Below are positions 8,495 to 17,365 of a DNA stretch of 57,753 nucleotides, piece by piece. This DNA is from Acinetobacter sp. ANC 3813 (GTDB taxonomy: Bacteria > Pseudomonadota > Gammaproteobacteria > Pseudomonadales > Moraxellaceae): positions 1 through 57,753 of the forward strand of contig NZ_NEGK01000017.1 of the NCBI RefSeq assembly GCF_002135435.1, given 5' to 3'. The position numbers and the translations under genes were made by a program. The notes under the pieces are model-generated. The model did no database searches. It had not been told where the DNA came from and saw only the letters and a program-made list of their open reading frames with translations. The number at the start of each line of letters is the position of its first letter. Positions within the stretch are counted from its first letter, which is position 1.

Positions 8495-9130
8495 GTGATC
8501 ACAGTTTTAGTGGTAGATGACCATGAATTGGTACGAACAGGTATCTGCAGAATGCTCGAAGACCATACTGAAATTCAGGTGATTGGCCAAGCTGAATCTG
8601 GTGAAGAAGCCATTTCCATAGTGCGCCAGCACCATCCAAATGTTGTTCTGCTCGACGTCAATATGCCAGGCATTGGCGGCGTCGAAACAACCCGCCGCCT
8701 GCTGCAAACTGCGCCTGAAACCAAAGTGCTTGCAGTCAGCGGCCTCGCTGAAGAACCGTACCCTTCGCTCTTGCTGAAAGCCGGCGCTAAAGGCTACATC
8801 ACTAAAGGCGCACCTGTGACTGAGATGGTTCGCGCCATCAATAAGGTAATGCAAGGCGGCAAATATTTCAGCGCCGATATTGCGGAACAGCTGGCCAGCT
8901 CATATTTGTCCGATACGCAGCAGTCGCCCTTTGATGCTTTGTCAGAACGTGAAATGCAAGTCGCGATGATGGTGGTGAACTGCATCAGCGCACAGGAAAT
9001 TGCAGACAAGCTTTTTGTCAGCGTCAAAACGGTCAACACTTACCGCTACCGTATTTTTGAAAAATTAAGCATCGACAGTGACGTTAAATTAACCCATTTA
9101 GCCATCCGCTACGGACTCATTAAACCTTAA
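8495..9130 (+). CDS. gacA: Response regulator GacA (NarL/LuxR family)
   Basis: A 211-residue two-component regulator with a receiver domain (residues 1-120, phospho-acceptor D54 in VLLDVNMPG, conserved K and T/S positions) and a C-terminal LuxR-type helix-turn-helix (about 145-205, containing ISAQEIADKLFVSVKTV). The N terminus VITVLVVDDHELVRTGI is very like GacA. The GTG at 8495 is preceded by AGGGAGA; the open frame extends further upstream but without a start site or homology. In many gammaproteobacteria gacA is followed by uvrC; here it is followed by pilS and pilR. Its kinase GacS is not in the window. Confidence 0.9.
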   Translation: MITVLVVDDHELVRTGICRMLEDHTEIQVIGQAESGEEAISIVRQHHPNVVLLDVNMPGIGGVETTRRLLQTAPETKVLAVSGLAEEPYPSLLLKAGAKGYITKGAPVTEMVRAINKVMQGGKYFSADIAEQLASSYLSDTQQSPFDALSEREMQVAMMVVNCISAQEIADKLFVSVKTVNTYRYRIFEKLSIDSDVKLTHLAIRYGLIKP

Positions 9131-9150
9131 TTCCTAATGCAGCAAGCCTC

Positions 9151-10716
9151 ATGAGTCAGCGCCCAAACCTTTCAGAACTTAATCAATATCATTTGGGCAT
9201 TTGGTACAGCGCATACCGTTTTATCATCAGCTTTTGCCTGCTGATGGTCTTTTTTGTGACCTACAGCCAGCTGAATGATCAATATCAATACCCAAAGCTG
9301 TATCTCTATGTGCTGACCTCTTATGTGGTCATCAGCAGTCTGCAGTTTTTTATTTTAAATAAAATCAAAGCCGCCATTCCTAAACAGATGGTGCTGATTT
9401 TCTTTGCCGATGTGCTCGCGCTCAGCTTGCTGACTTTTGCTCTAGATGGCCCAAATCTGCATCTAAGTCTGCTCTTTGTGATTACCATTTTTGCCGCATC
9501 CATTCTGCTGAATGCGCAAAAAGCGCTGATCATCACACTTGTTGCTGTCATCATTGTCATTTATCAGCTCTTTGTCGGCTCCATTTTAGACTTTGCTTCG
9601 CTGCGCAATATCGGCAACAGCGCCGTGCTGGCCTTTTTGTTTTTTGTGGTCTATGGCTGTGGGCAAATTGCCGTTCGGCGCTTCCAAATTTTAGAGAACC
9701 TCAACTTCTCGCAATCCCTTGAATTGAACCAGCTGCAGAACATCAACCGCTATATTCTGGAGCAGATTGACACGGGTTATCTAGTGCTGGATGAAAACTG
9801 CCATGTGGTGCTGAGCAACCCTGCAGCCTGTCATTTGCTGGGGATTACGGCATCTTACAGCGCAGAGAAATTTCCGCTGTATATGAGCCAGCCCGACTTA
9901 TTTGAACTGCTGAATTTTGAAGATCTCAGAGATGGGGAAAAATTTCAGTTTGAGTCGCAGCAAAGCCTGTATCACATTCATGTGCATGTCAAAAAATTGA
10001 TTGTCCCGCACCAGATGCTAACCCTTTTGATTCTGCAGGATGCGCAAAAACTCAATCAGCATGTGCAGCAGCTGAAACTGGCGGCACTGGGCCAGCTTTC
10101 CGCCAGTATTGCGCATGAGATACGCAATCCGCTGGCAGCGATTGTACAGGCCAATGAACTGCAGAATGGCAGTGACCCCGCACAGCAGCAAATGCTCAGC
10201 AAAATGATTGCCAAGCAAGCCAAGCGCATTGACGGCATTGTGCAGGACACGCTGAACATGGTGAAAAACCGTGAAACACATGCGGTAGAGCTCAGCTTAA
10301 ACCGCTTTATCCCTTTGTTGATCCAAGAAGATTTATCTGACATTAAAAAAATGATTCAGCTGAATATTCAGAGCAGCTGCCATATTTACTTTGATGAAGC
10401 CCAGCTGCGTCAGGTGCTGATCAATTTAATCCGCAACGCAATCCGCCATAATGACCCAGATGCAGGCTATATCGAGCTGAATATCTACCCGCATGAAAAA
10501 AATATGCGCATTGATGTGCGAGATTTTGGTCAAGGGGTTGCAGTTCAGCACCGCGCTTCATTATTTCAGCCTTTTTTCAGTACCGAAATTACAGGAACTG
10601 GTTTAGGATTGTACCTTGCACACAGCTTCTGCGAAGCAAATCAGGCGCAGCTGACTTATGTAGAACAACAAAGAGGCGCCTGTTTTAGGCTTATTTGCCA
10701 GCGTGCAGCGGTTTAA
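9151..10716 (+). CDS. pilS: Sensor histidine kinase PilS
   Basis: A 521-residue inner-membrane kinase controlling type IV pilin transcription through PilR. About six membrane segments lie between residues 20 and 175. A PAS-like region follows (about 200-300), then the H-box LSASIAHEIRNPLAA with H322, and a HATPase domain with N-box (LINLIRNAIRHN) and G-boxes (DFGQGV, GTGLGLYL). The six-helix N-terminal sensor and the adjacent sigma-54 regulator fit PilS rather than a generic NtrB. It begins 20 bases after gacA, so co-transcription with gacA is possible. Confidence 0.88.
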   Translation: MSQRPNLSELNQYHLGIWYSAYRFIISFCLLMVFFVTYSQLNDQYQYPKLYLYVLTSYVVISSLQFFILNKIKAAIPKQMVLIFFADVLALSLLTFALDGPNLHLSLLFVITIFAASILLNAQKALIITLVAVIIVIYQLFVGSILDFASLRNIGNSAVLAFLFFVVYGCGQIAVRRFQILENLNFSQSLELNQLQNINRYILEQIDTGYLVLDENCHVVLSNPAACHLLGITASYSAEKFPLYMSQPDLFELLNFEDLRDGEKFQFESQQSLYHIHVHVKKLIVPHQMLTLLILQDAQKLNQHVQQLKLAALGQLSASIAHEIRNPLAAIVQANELQNGSDPAQQQMLSKMIAKQAKRIDGIVQDTLNMVKNRETHAVELSLNRFIPLLIQEDLSDIKKMIQLNIQSSCHIYFDEAQLRQVLINLIRNAIRHNDPDAGYIELNIYPHEKNMRIDVRDFGQGVAVQHRASLFQPFFSTEITGTGLGLYLAHSFCEANQAQLTYVEQQRGACFRLICQRAAV

Positions 10717-10734
10717 TTTTTTTGGGGTGACATT

Positions 10735-12150
10735 GTGGAAAAACGGCCACTGGTATTATTGGTAGATGATGAGGAAGATCTGTGCATGCTGATGCAGATG
10801 TCCTTGTCTCGCATCGGCATTGAAACGCATAGCGCGCACACACTAAGTGAAGCTAAGGCATGCTTGAGCGGACATGTGTATGACGCCTGCTTAACCGATT
10901 TGAATTTGCCGGACGGCAATGGACTGCAGCTGCTGGAATGGATTAATGAACACCGCTCTGGGCTGCCTGTTGCCGTATTGACGGCCTATGGCAATATGGA
11001 AATCGCTATTGCTGCGCTCAAAGCCGGCGCCTTCGACTTTGTCAGCAAGCCGGTTAATCCTGTGCATTTGGAACAATTGCTGCAAAAAGCGCTGAACAAA
11101 CCGATTGAGCCCGTACAGCATCAAGCCGACACCTTAGAATATAAAATGCTGATTGGACAATCAAAACCGATTCAGCAGCTCAGGGTCACGCTGAAAAAAA
11201 TTGCCCGCTCTCAGGCGCCTGTATTTATTACAGGTGAGTCTGGTACAGGCAAAGAAGTGGTTGCCAATTTAGTGCATCGCCTCAGCAACCGAAATGAAGG
11301 CCCTTTTATTGCCATCAACTGCGGCGCGATTCCAACAGAATTGATGGAAAGTGAGCTTTTTGGCCATAAAAAAGGCAGTTTCAGCGGCGCGACTCAAGAC
11401 AAGCAAGGCCTGATTCAATCTGCGCACGGCGGCAGTTTATTTCTAGATGAAATTGCAGAATTGCCGCTGAGCATGCAGGTCAAACTGCTGCGTGCCGTAC
11501 AGGAAAAACGCATCCGCCCTGTTGGTTCAGACAGTGAAATAGATGTTGATTTCCGCGTGATCAGCGCCAGCCATCAAGACTTAGAAGCATTGGTGCAGCA
11601 AGGCCGTTTCCGTCAAGATTTGTTCTTCCGCATCCATGTGATGGATTTAATTCTGCCGCCGCTACGCGAGCGCGGGGATGATATTTTGCTCTTAGCAGAC
11701 CATTTTATTCATAAAATCAGTACAGAGTGGGACATTCCTGCTAAACAGCTGACTGCCCGCGCGAAAGAATTTCTCACTGGTCAATATTATCCAGGCAATG
11801 TGCGTGAATTGCGCAATATCATTGAGCGTGCGATGACCTTGTGTGATGACGAACAGCTTGATCTGCCGCATCTGCAAAGCGCACCGCAGCGCCAAATGGC
11901 GCAGCAGCAGGCAGCATTGACTGAAGCCTCGCCAATCTGCAGCGGCAATGCTGATCTGCCATCTTTGGGCAAAAAACTGCCAGAAGAAGGCCTTGAAGCC
12001 TATCTGGAAAAAATTGAAAAAGATATTTTGCTGAATGCTTTAAACATTACGCATTGGAACCGCACTGTCGCAGCTAAAAAGCTGGGCATGACCTTTCGTT
12101 CTTTGCGTTACCGTTTAAAGAAATTTGGTTTAGATACCGACGAAGACTAA
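10735..12150 (+). CDS. pilR: Sigma-54-dependent response regulator PilR
   Basis: A 471-residue NtrC-class activator that drives pilA from a sigma-54 promoter. The receiver domain has D55 (LTDLNLPD). The AAA+ domain shows Walker A GESGTGKE (167-174), the sigma-54 contact loop GSFSGA (214-219), Walker B LFLDE (235-239) and a C-terminal Fis-type helix-turn-helix (NRTVAAKKLGMTFRSLRYRLKK). The contact loop is normally GAFTGA, or GSFTGA in PilR, so the key threonine is serine here. Translation starts at a GTG 18 bases after pilS. No pilA gene lies nearby. Confidence 0.9.
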   Translation: MEKRPLVLLVDDEEDLCMLMQMSLSRIGIETHSAHTLSEAKACLSGHVYDACLTDLNLPDGNGLQLLEWINEHRSGLPVAVLTAYGNMEIAIAALKAGAFDFVSKPVNPVHLEQLLQKALNKPIEPVQHQADTLEYKMLIGQSKPIQQLRVTLKKIARSQAPVFITGESGTGKEVVANLVHRLSNRNEGPFIAINCGAIPTELMESELFGHKKGSFSGATQDKQGLIQSAHGGSLFLDEIAELPLSMQVKLLRAVQEKRIRPVGSDSEIDVDFRVISASHQDLEALVQQGRFRQDLFFRIHVMDLILPPLRERGDDILLLADHFIHKISTEWDIPAKQLTARAKEFLTGQYYPGNVRELRNIIERAMTLCDDEQLDLPHLQSAPQRQMAQQQAALTEASPICSGNADLPSLGKKLPEEGLEAYLEKIEKDILLNALNITHWNRTVAAKKLGMTFRSLRYRLKKFGLDTDED

Positions 12151-12162
12151 AGCGCGGCTGCT

Positions 12163-13335
12163 TTATTTTTGTTGCAGCAACAAATCCGCAATATGCTCCA
12201 CATAGCTGTCCTCCCGCATATCATGCGGGATTGGATAGCTCACATTCGGCTGCACACCGGTCCCTTCAATCATGCGTCCATTGGGCGTGTAATATTGTGA
12301 TACGGTCATTTGCAGCGCAGCGCCATTACTGAGTGGAAACAGTTTTTGCACTACGCCTTTGCCATAACTCTTTTCGCCAGCAACCCATGCACGTCCATGC
12401 TCTTTCATGGCTGCGGTAAATACTTCCGCTGCTGATGCCGAACGGTTATTAATTAAAATACCCACTTTCAAATTCTGAAATTCAAAACTCGGCAAAGCCT
12501 GAAATTGCTGATCGCCTTCCGAACGGCTCTTGGTTGAAACAATCACGCCCTGATTCAAAAATAAATCTGCCGATTCAACAGCTGCAGACAATAAGCCGCC
12601 GGGGTTATTGCGCAAATCAAACAGTACTGCTTTGAGCTTTGATGATGTATGGCTTTCAATCAGGCGCTTTACTTCGTTGGCTGTATCCTGCTGAAACACT
12701 TTAATATGCAGCACCAGCACCTGATTGTTCAGCAGACGCGATTCAATATCGGTTTCAATTTTGGTATTGCGGACAAGATTCATGGGCACGCTGTACTGCG
12801 ACAGCTGCAAACTTAAAGTCGAGCCAATCGCTCCGTCTAAGAGATGCTTCACTTGATCTTGATTGAGTTTTTTCAGCTCTTGATCTTCAATTTTATAAAT
12901 GGTTACGCCATTTTTCAGGCCCAGCTTCGCAGAATCTGCATCTGGCTGTAAATTATGAATGACCCAATGCTGTAAAGCAGCATCATAGCGCAGGTTAAAA
13001 TCTACCGAGGCCAAGTCGCCTTCGGTGTACTGCATCAGCTGTTTGTAATCTTCTGGAGATAAATATCGGGAATAGCGGTCAAGTCCGCCGACTAAGCCTT
13101 TTATGGCTTGCTGAAACAGTTCATCGTCATTTTTTTCTTTGACATAATTATCTTTGACAATGCCGTAAATTTGCACAAACTGCTGAATGGATTCAACAGG
13201 AATTTCTTGGTAATTGGCCTCAAAATCCCCATCGAATTCATCGGAAGCAGGCGCTTTGCCTGCTCCCCATGCCAAATGGCCAGCGCACATCAATGTGGTG
13301 AACAGTACCGCAGATCGCCAATGCGCTTTCGCCAT
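12163..13335 (-). CDS. ctpA: Carboxyl-terminal processing protease (S41 family)
   Basis: A 390-residue periplasmic protease with a signal peptide ending near AWGAGKA (residues 21-27). A PDZ domain spans about 105-185. The catalytic domain holds nucleophile S301 in RSASAAE and general base K326 in GEKSYGKGVVQ. The length and domain order match CtpA rather than the much longer Prc/Tsp. It converges on pilR with only 12 bases between the stop codons and lies 27 bases downstream of gpmI, so the two are probably one transcript. CtpA-type enzymes typically trim cell-envelope proteins and peptidoglycan hydrolases. Confidence 0.9.
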   Translation of the reverse strand: MAKAHWRSAVLFTTLMCAGHLAWGAGKAPASDEFDGDFEANYQEIPVESIQQFVQIYGIVKDNYVKEKNDDELFQQAIKGLVGGLDRYSRYLSPEDYKQLMQYTEGDLASVDFNLRYDAALQHWVIHNLQPDADSAKLGLKNGVTIYKIEDQELKKLNQDQVKHLLDGAIGSTLSLQLSQYSVPMNLVRNTKIETDIESRLLNNQVLVLHIKVFQQDTANEVKRLIESHTSSKLKAVLFDLRNNPGGLLSAAVESADLFLNQGVIVSTKSRSEGDQQFQALPSFEFQNLKVGILINNRSASAAEVFTAAMKEHGRAWVAGEKSYGKGVVQKLFPLSNGAALQMTVSQYYTPNGRMIEGTGVQPNVSYPIPHDMREDSYVEHIADLLLQQK

Positions 13336-13362
13336 TCCTCTATCCTTGCATGAGCTTAAAAC

Positions 13363-14910
13363 TTAAGCCTTTAAATGAATTAAATTACGGCCCTGCATTT
13401 CTGCTGGCACTGGAATATTCATCAAATTCAGCAATGTCGGCGCTACGTCCGCCAATACACCGCCTTCATCAATTTCTGCAGCAGTCGGGCCAACATAAAT
13501 AAATGGCACCAATTCAGTGGTGTGCTGAGTGTGCACTTGACCGCTGACATAATCCTGCATCTGCTCAACATTACCATGATCGGCTGTAATAATCATGTGG
13601 CCTTTGTTTGCCATTACTGCTTCATATACACGGCCTAAACTGGTATCTACCGCTTCAACAGCTTTTACAGCGGCATCAAACACACCGGTATGGCCGACCA
13701 TATCGCCATTGGCATAGTTCACTACCAATAGGTCAAACTCACCAGAATTAATGGCAGCAACCAATTCATCCGTCACTTCATAAGCGCTCATTTCCGGTTT
13801 CAAATCGTATGTTGCAACGCTTGGAGATGGAATCAGGATACGCTTTTCACCTGGATATTCATCTTCGCGGCCGCCGCTGAAGAAGAACGTAACATGCGCA
13901 TATTTTTCAGTTTCGGCAATGCGCAATTGGGTTTTGCCCAAACCAGACAAGTATTCGCCAATTGAGTTGACCAATGCTTCAGGCATATACGCAACAGGCG
14001 CATCAATGGTTGCTTGGTAGCGGGTCAGCATGACAAATATAGACAGCGCCGGAACGACTTTACGCTCAAAGCCGGCAAACTCTTTTTCTACAAAAGCTTT
14101 GGTAATTTCACGCGCGCGGTCTGCACGGAAATTCATAAACACCACACTGTCGCCGTCCTGCACTTTGGCCGTTTCGCCAATACGCGTCGCTTTGACAAAT
14201 TCGTCTGACTCTTCAGCAGCATAAGCCAATGCTAAGCCTTCAACAGCGCTTGCAGCTGTACGGGCAGCTTCACCTTCAGTCAACAGACGGTAAGCCTGTT
14301 CAACACGGTCCCAGCGGTTATCGCGGTCCATGGCAAAATAGCGGCCAATCATCGTTGCAATGCGGCCTTGACCTGGATATTGCGCAAACAGCGCATCCAA
14401 TTTTTCTAAAGACGGCTGCGCGCTTTTAGGCGGCGTATCACGGCCATCCAAGAACGCATGCAGATAGACTTTTGCACCGCGCTTCAGCGCCAGCTCCGCC
14501 ATAGCCACAATATGGTCTTCATGCGAATGAACGCCGCCTTCAGACAGCAGGCCCATAATATGCAGAGCGCCGTTCGCCGCTTTGGCTTTTTCCACAGCAT
14601 CAATCAGCACTTCATGCTCAAAAAATGCGCCCGTACGGATATCTTTGGTAATGCGGGTAAAATCTTGATACAGCACACGGCCTGCACCCAGATTCATATG
14701 GCCGACTTCTGAGTTGCCCATTTGACCGGCCGGCAAGCCAACATCTTCGCCAGAACCAGAGATTAAACCATGCGGATGCTTTGCTTCCATTGCTGTTAAG
14801 TTAGGGCGTTTGGCCGCTAAAAAGGCATTGTCTTTTTCCTCTAAGCGATGCCCCACACCGTCCATAATCACTAAAACGTGAGGGATTTTACCAACAGCTG
14901 CATCCGACAT
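13363..14910 (-). CDS. gpmI: Cofactor-independent phosphoglycerate mutase
   Basis: A 515-residue Mn-dependent enzyme of the alkaline phosphatase superfamily that interconverts 3- and 2-phosphoglycerate. Metal-binding and catalytic segments are visible: VLVIMDGVG at the N terminus, the phosphoserine motif GNSEVGHMN, the DGRDTPP and RYFAMDRDNRW motifs, and the C-terminal TADHGNVEQM and HTTELVPF. The length is typical. It precedes ctpA on the same strand. Confidence 0.97.
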   Translation of the reverse strand: MSDAAVGKIPHVLVIMDGVGHRLEEKDNAFLAAKRPNLTAMEAKHPHGLISGSGEDVGLPAGQMGNSEVGHMNLGAGRVLYQDFTRITKDIRTGAFFEHEVLIDAVEKAKAANGALHIMGLLSEGGVHSHEDHIVAMAELALKRGAKVYLHAFLDGRDTPPKSAQPSLEKLDALFAQYPGQGRIATMIGRYFAMDRDNRWDRVEQAYRLLTEGEAARTAASAVEGLALAYAAEESDEFVKATRIGETAKVQDGDSVVFMNFRADRAREITKAFVEKEFAGFERKVVPALSIFVMLTRYQATIDAPVAYMPEALVNSIGEYLSGLGKTQLRIAETEKYAHVTFFFSGGREDEYPGEKRILIPSPSVATYDLKPEMSAYEVTDELVAAINSGEFDLLVVNYANGDMVGHTGVFDAAVKAVEAVDTSLGRVYEAVMANKGHMIITADHGNVEQMQDYVSGQVHTQHTTELVPFIYVGPTAAEIDEGGVLADVAPTLLNLMNIPVPAEMQGRNLIHLKA

Positions 14911-14973
14911 AATTGCACACTCTTTAAGTCTAAAAATTAATCACACTATCTTACCGAATTTTCGGCTAAGACT

Positions 14974-15012
14974 CTATGTTCTCAGCAGGGTTAATCCTGT
15001 TCAGGAACATAG
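14974..15012. repeat. 39-base inverted repeat between lptG and gpmI
   Basis: CTATGTTC (14974-14981) and GAACATAG (15005-15012) form an 8-bp perfect stem. Inside, CAGG and CCTG can pair around a GTTAAT loop. There is no T-run on either side, so it is not a classical terminator. It lies between the lptG stop and the gpmI start and may be an RNA hairpin or an operator. Confidence 0.45.
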
Positions 15013-15032
15013 CTTTCCCCGATACTGACCGC

Positions 15033-16103
15033 TTATCTTGCGCGGTGCAGCAGGTAGCCGCCGGCTGCAAAAATCAGCACAATCGGCACAAACACGAACC
15101 ATGCAGGCGATGGCGAATACACCAAGCTGGCATAGCCCAAAAAGTCCTGCAAATAGAAAAAGCCTAGACCGATAAATAAGGCGATCACCAAACGGAAGCC
15201 CATTGACTGCTGGCGCAGCGGTCCAAAAATAAATGAACAGGCAATCACCACCAAGGCAATCAGCGCCAGCGGTGAAGCCATTTTTTGCCAAAAGGCCAAT
15301 TGATAGGTTTTCGGCACTTGACTGTATTCATCCAAGTAGCTCATAAAGCTGATCAGCTGGCTTGGGGATAAATCTTCAGGGTCCAATGTCACCATATGCA
15401 CATATTTGGGCTGCAGCGCCAAAGACAATGGCAGTTTCGCGCTTTGCTCAAGCACGGCATCGCCTGTTTTCAGAATATCGACCTGCTTGGCGTTTTTCAG
15501 CGTCCAGCTGCCGTCTTTGACAAACTGCCCCTCATCCGCTTCCAGCGTGCCGCGCAAACGGTAGTTATCATCAAAATCGACCACTTGCACATTTTTCAGC
15601 TGACCTTGCGAGTTGGCATAATCAATGTAGATAAAGCGCTGCCCTTCACGGGACCAATAGCCTTTCACCTCACCCAGCTCTGCTGCTGTACGGTGGCTTT
15701 TAATGCCTTCAGCTTTTTCATTGGTATAGGGAATGACCCATTCACTTAAAGCAAAAGACAGAATCACCAAAATTAATGCAGAACGGATCACCCAGCCTAC
15801 AATACGCCATAAGCTCACGCCCACTGAGCGCATCACAATCAATTCACTGTTGGATGCCAGTGTACCCAGTCCCAATACCGCGCCAATCAAGGCGGAAATC
15901 GGCAAAATCTCATACAGTGCATGCGGTGCGCCCCACAACACATACAGGAACGCATCCCAAGCGCCATAACCGTCTTTCAGAGAGCCCAGCTCTCCCAAAT
16001 AGGTAAACAGCACCTGCAGGCTAGACAAGACCGCAGTCGCACCCAGCATGGCGAGTGCAGTGGTCTTGGTCACATGTTTGGCAATAATACGGCGCGCTAA
16101 CAT
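15033..16103 (-). CDS. lptG: LPS export permease LptG
   Basis: A 356-residue inner-membrane subunit of the LptB2FG ABC transporter, which moves lipopolysaccharide or lipooligosaccharide to LptC. Three N-terminal membrane helices (about residues 15-130) precede a periplasmic beta-jellyroll domain and three C-terminal helices (from about residue 270). The coupling region resembles the family (TLASNSELIVMRSVGVS). It is paired with lptF, with only 2 bases between the genes, so they are cotranscribed. Confidence 0.95.
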   Translation of the reverse strand: MLARRIIAKHVTKTTALAMLGATAVLSSLQVLFTYLGELGSLKDGYGAWDAFLYVLWGAPHALYEILPISALIGAVLGLGTLASNSELIVMRSVGVSLWRIVGWVIRSALILVILSFALSEWVIPYTNEKAEGIKSHRTAAELGEVKGYWSREGQRFIYIDYANSQGQLKNVQVVDFDDNYRLRGTLEADEGQFVKDGSWTLKNAKQVDILKTGDAVLEQSAKLPLSLALQPKYVHMVTLDPEDLSPSQLISFMSYLDEYSQVPKTYQLAFWQKMASPLALIALVVIACSFIFGPLRQQSMGFRLVIALFIGLGFFYLQDFLGYASLVYSPSPAWFVFVPIVLIFAAGGYLLHRAR

Positions 16104-16105
16104 TG

Positions 16106-17206
16106 TTAAGACCTCACTCGCTGAATTTGCTTCTTAATTTTTGGCGCGAGTTTTTGCTTGCGCGAGAATAAAGCCGCTGCAATGGCGTAAGCCAGCAGGA
16201 CCACTGGATAAATCCAGATCTCCATTTCACCTTTGGAAACGCGAGTTTTGACCGCCATTAATGCCACAATCAAGCTGGCGAAAATCAGCAGCGCTGGGAA
16301 CAGTTTTAAATAACGTCCTTGGCGCGGACTCACTTCTGACAGAGCAACTGCCAGCATCAGCGCGACCACAATGGAAAATGGCACAAAAATACGCCAGCCC
16401 AATTCACTGGCAACCACTGGATCTTCCCGGTTGCTCCATAATTTTGCAGTCGACAGCGCTTCAACTTCGGCGCTTTCAAATTTGGCCTGAGAGTCATTTT
16501 CTAAACGCAGCCGATAACTTTGGAACTCTGCCTGAGAATAGCGCGGGTTGCCTGGATAAATTTCGTAGCGGCGCCCTTCGATCAAATCCACGACGCTGGC
16601 GGAGTCATTCTGCATTTCTACACGGGTTGCTTCTTTGGCCAAGATAATCACATCTGGCTTGCCTTCTTTTTCAGCGCGCTGATAGAAGAAAATATCTTTT
16701 AAATTTTTGCGGTCTTCGGACAGATCGCCTGCATAAATAGTATAGGGGCCGGAGGAAATAAATTCTTTAGGCCGCACCAGATCAAAACCGGTGCGTACCG
16801 CCTGAGTGGACGTCAGCGCTTCAAACTGGCGCAACCCCCACGGCGATGCCCACATCATCAGAAAAGCCTGCACCGCTAAAAATACGATGGTCATCGGAAT
16901 CAGCAAACGCGCCAGTTGATGGCGGCTGACCCCGCTGCCATTCATCACCGCCATCTCATGGTCGACATACATGCGGCCAAATACCAGCATCAGGCCAATA
17001 AAAAAGCCCAGCGGCAGAATTAAGGTTAAAAATTCAGGCAGTCGGTAACCGATAATGCTGAACAGAATACTGGCGTCCAAGCGGCCTTGCGCAGCCACGC
17101 CAAAGTACTTGATCAGCCGGCCACCCATCATGATCAAGGTCAGTAAGGCAATTACAACCAAAGATGTCGAAACAACTTGCTTGACCAGATAACGCCGAAT
17201 AATCAA
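16106..17206 (-). CDS. lptF: LPS export permease LptF
   Basis: A 366-residue partner of LptG in the inner-membrane LPS exporter, with the same layout of three helices, a periplasmic jellyroll and three helices. The segment MYVDHEMAVMNGSGVSRHQ is the coupling-helix region that contacts LptB. I place the start at a TTG at 17206, giving LIIRRYLVKQ, because GGAAGA lies 7 bases upstream and homologues begin with MIIRRYL. The frame remains open to 17278 and would add 24 residues of unusual sequence. It diverges from pepA across a short promoter region. Confidence 0.92.
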   Translation of the reverse strand: MIIRRYLVKQVVSTSLVVIALLTLIMMGGRLIKYFGVAAQGRLDASILFSIIGYRLPEFLTLILPLGFFIGLMLVFGRMYVDHEMAVMNGSGVSRHQLARLLIPMTIVFLAVQAFLMMWASPWGLRQFEALTSTQAVRTGFDLVRPKEFISSGPYTIYAGDLSEDRKNLKDIFFYQRAEKEGKPDVIILAKEATRVEMQNDSASVVDLIEGRRYEIYPGNPRYSQAEFQSYRLRLENDSQAKFESAEVEALSTAKLWSNREDPVVASELGWRIFVPFSIVVALMLAVALSEVSPRQGRYLKLFPALLIFASLIVALMAVKTRVSKGEMEIWIYPVVLLAYAIAAALFSRKQKLAPKIKKQIQRVRS

Positions 17207-17365
17207 ATTAATTCTTCCAAAAAGATAAGCGGATAAAACTCGCCATAGTTTACCCGAATGCTGAAAATAAAAAACCATTCCCTCTGTTCTGCATTGAAAC
17301 TCTATTCAGGAAAATGTTTCAATGGTTTAATGGTTTGCAAATCTTAAAAGGCACGAATACCGTCT

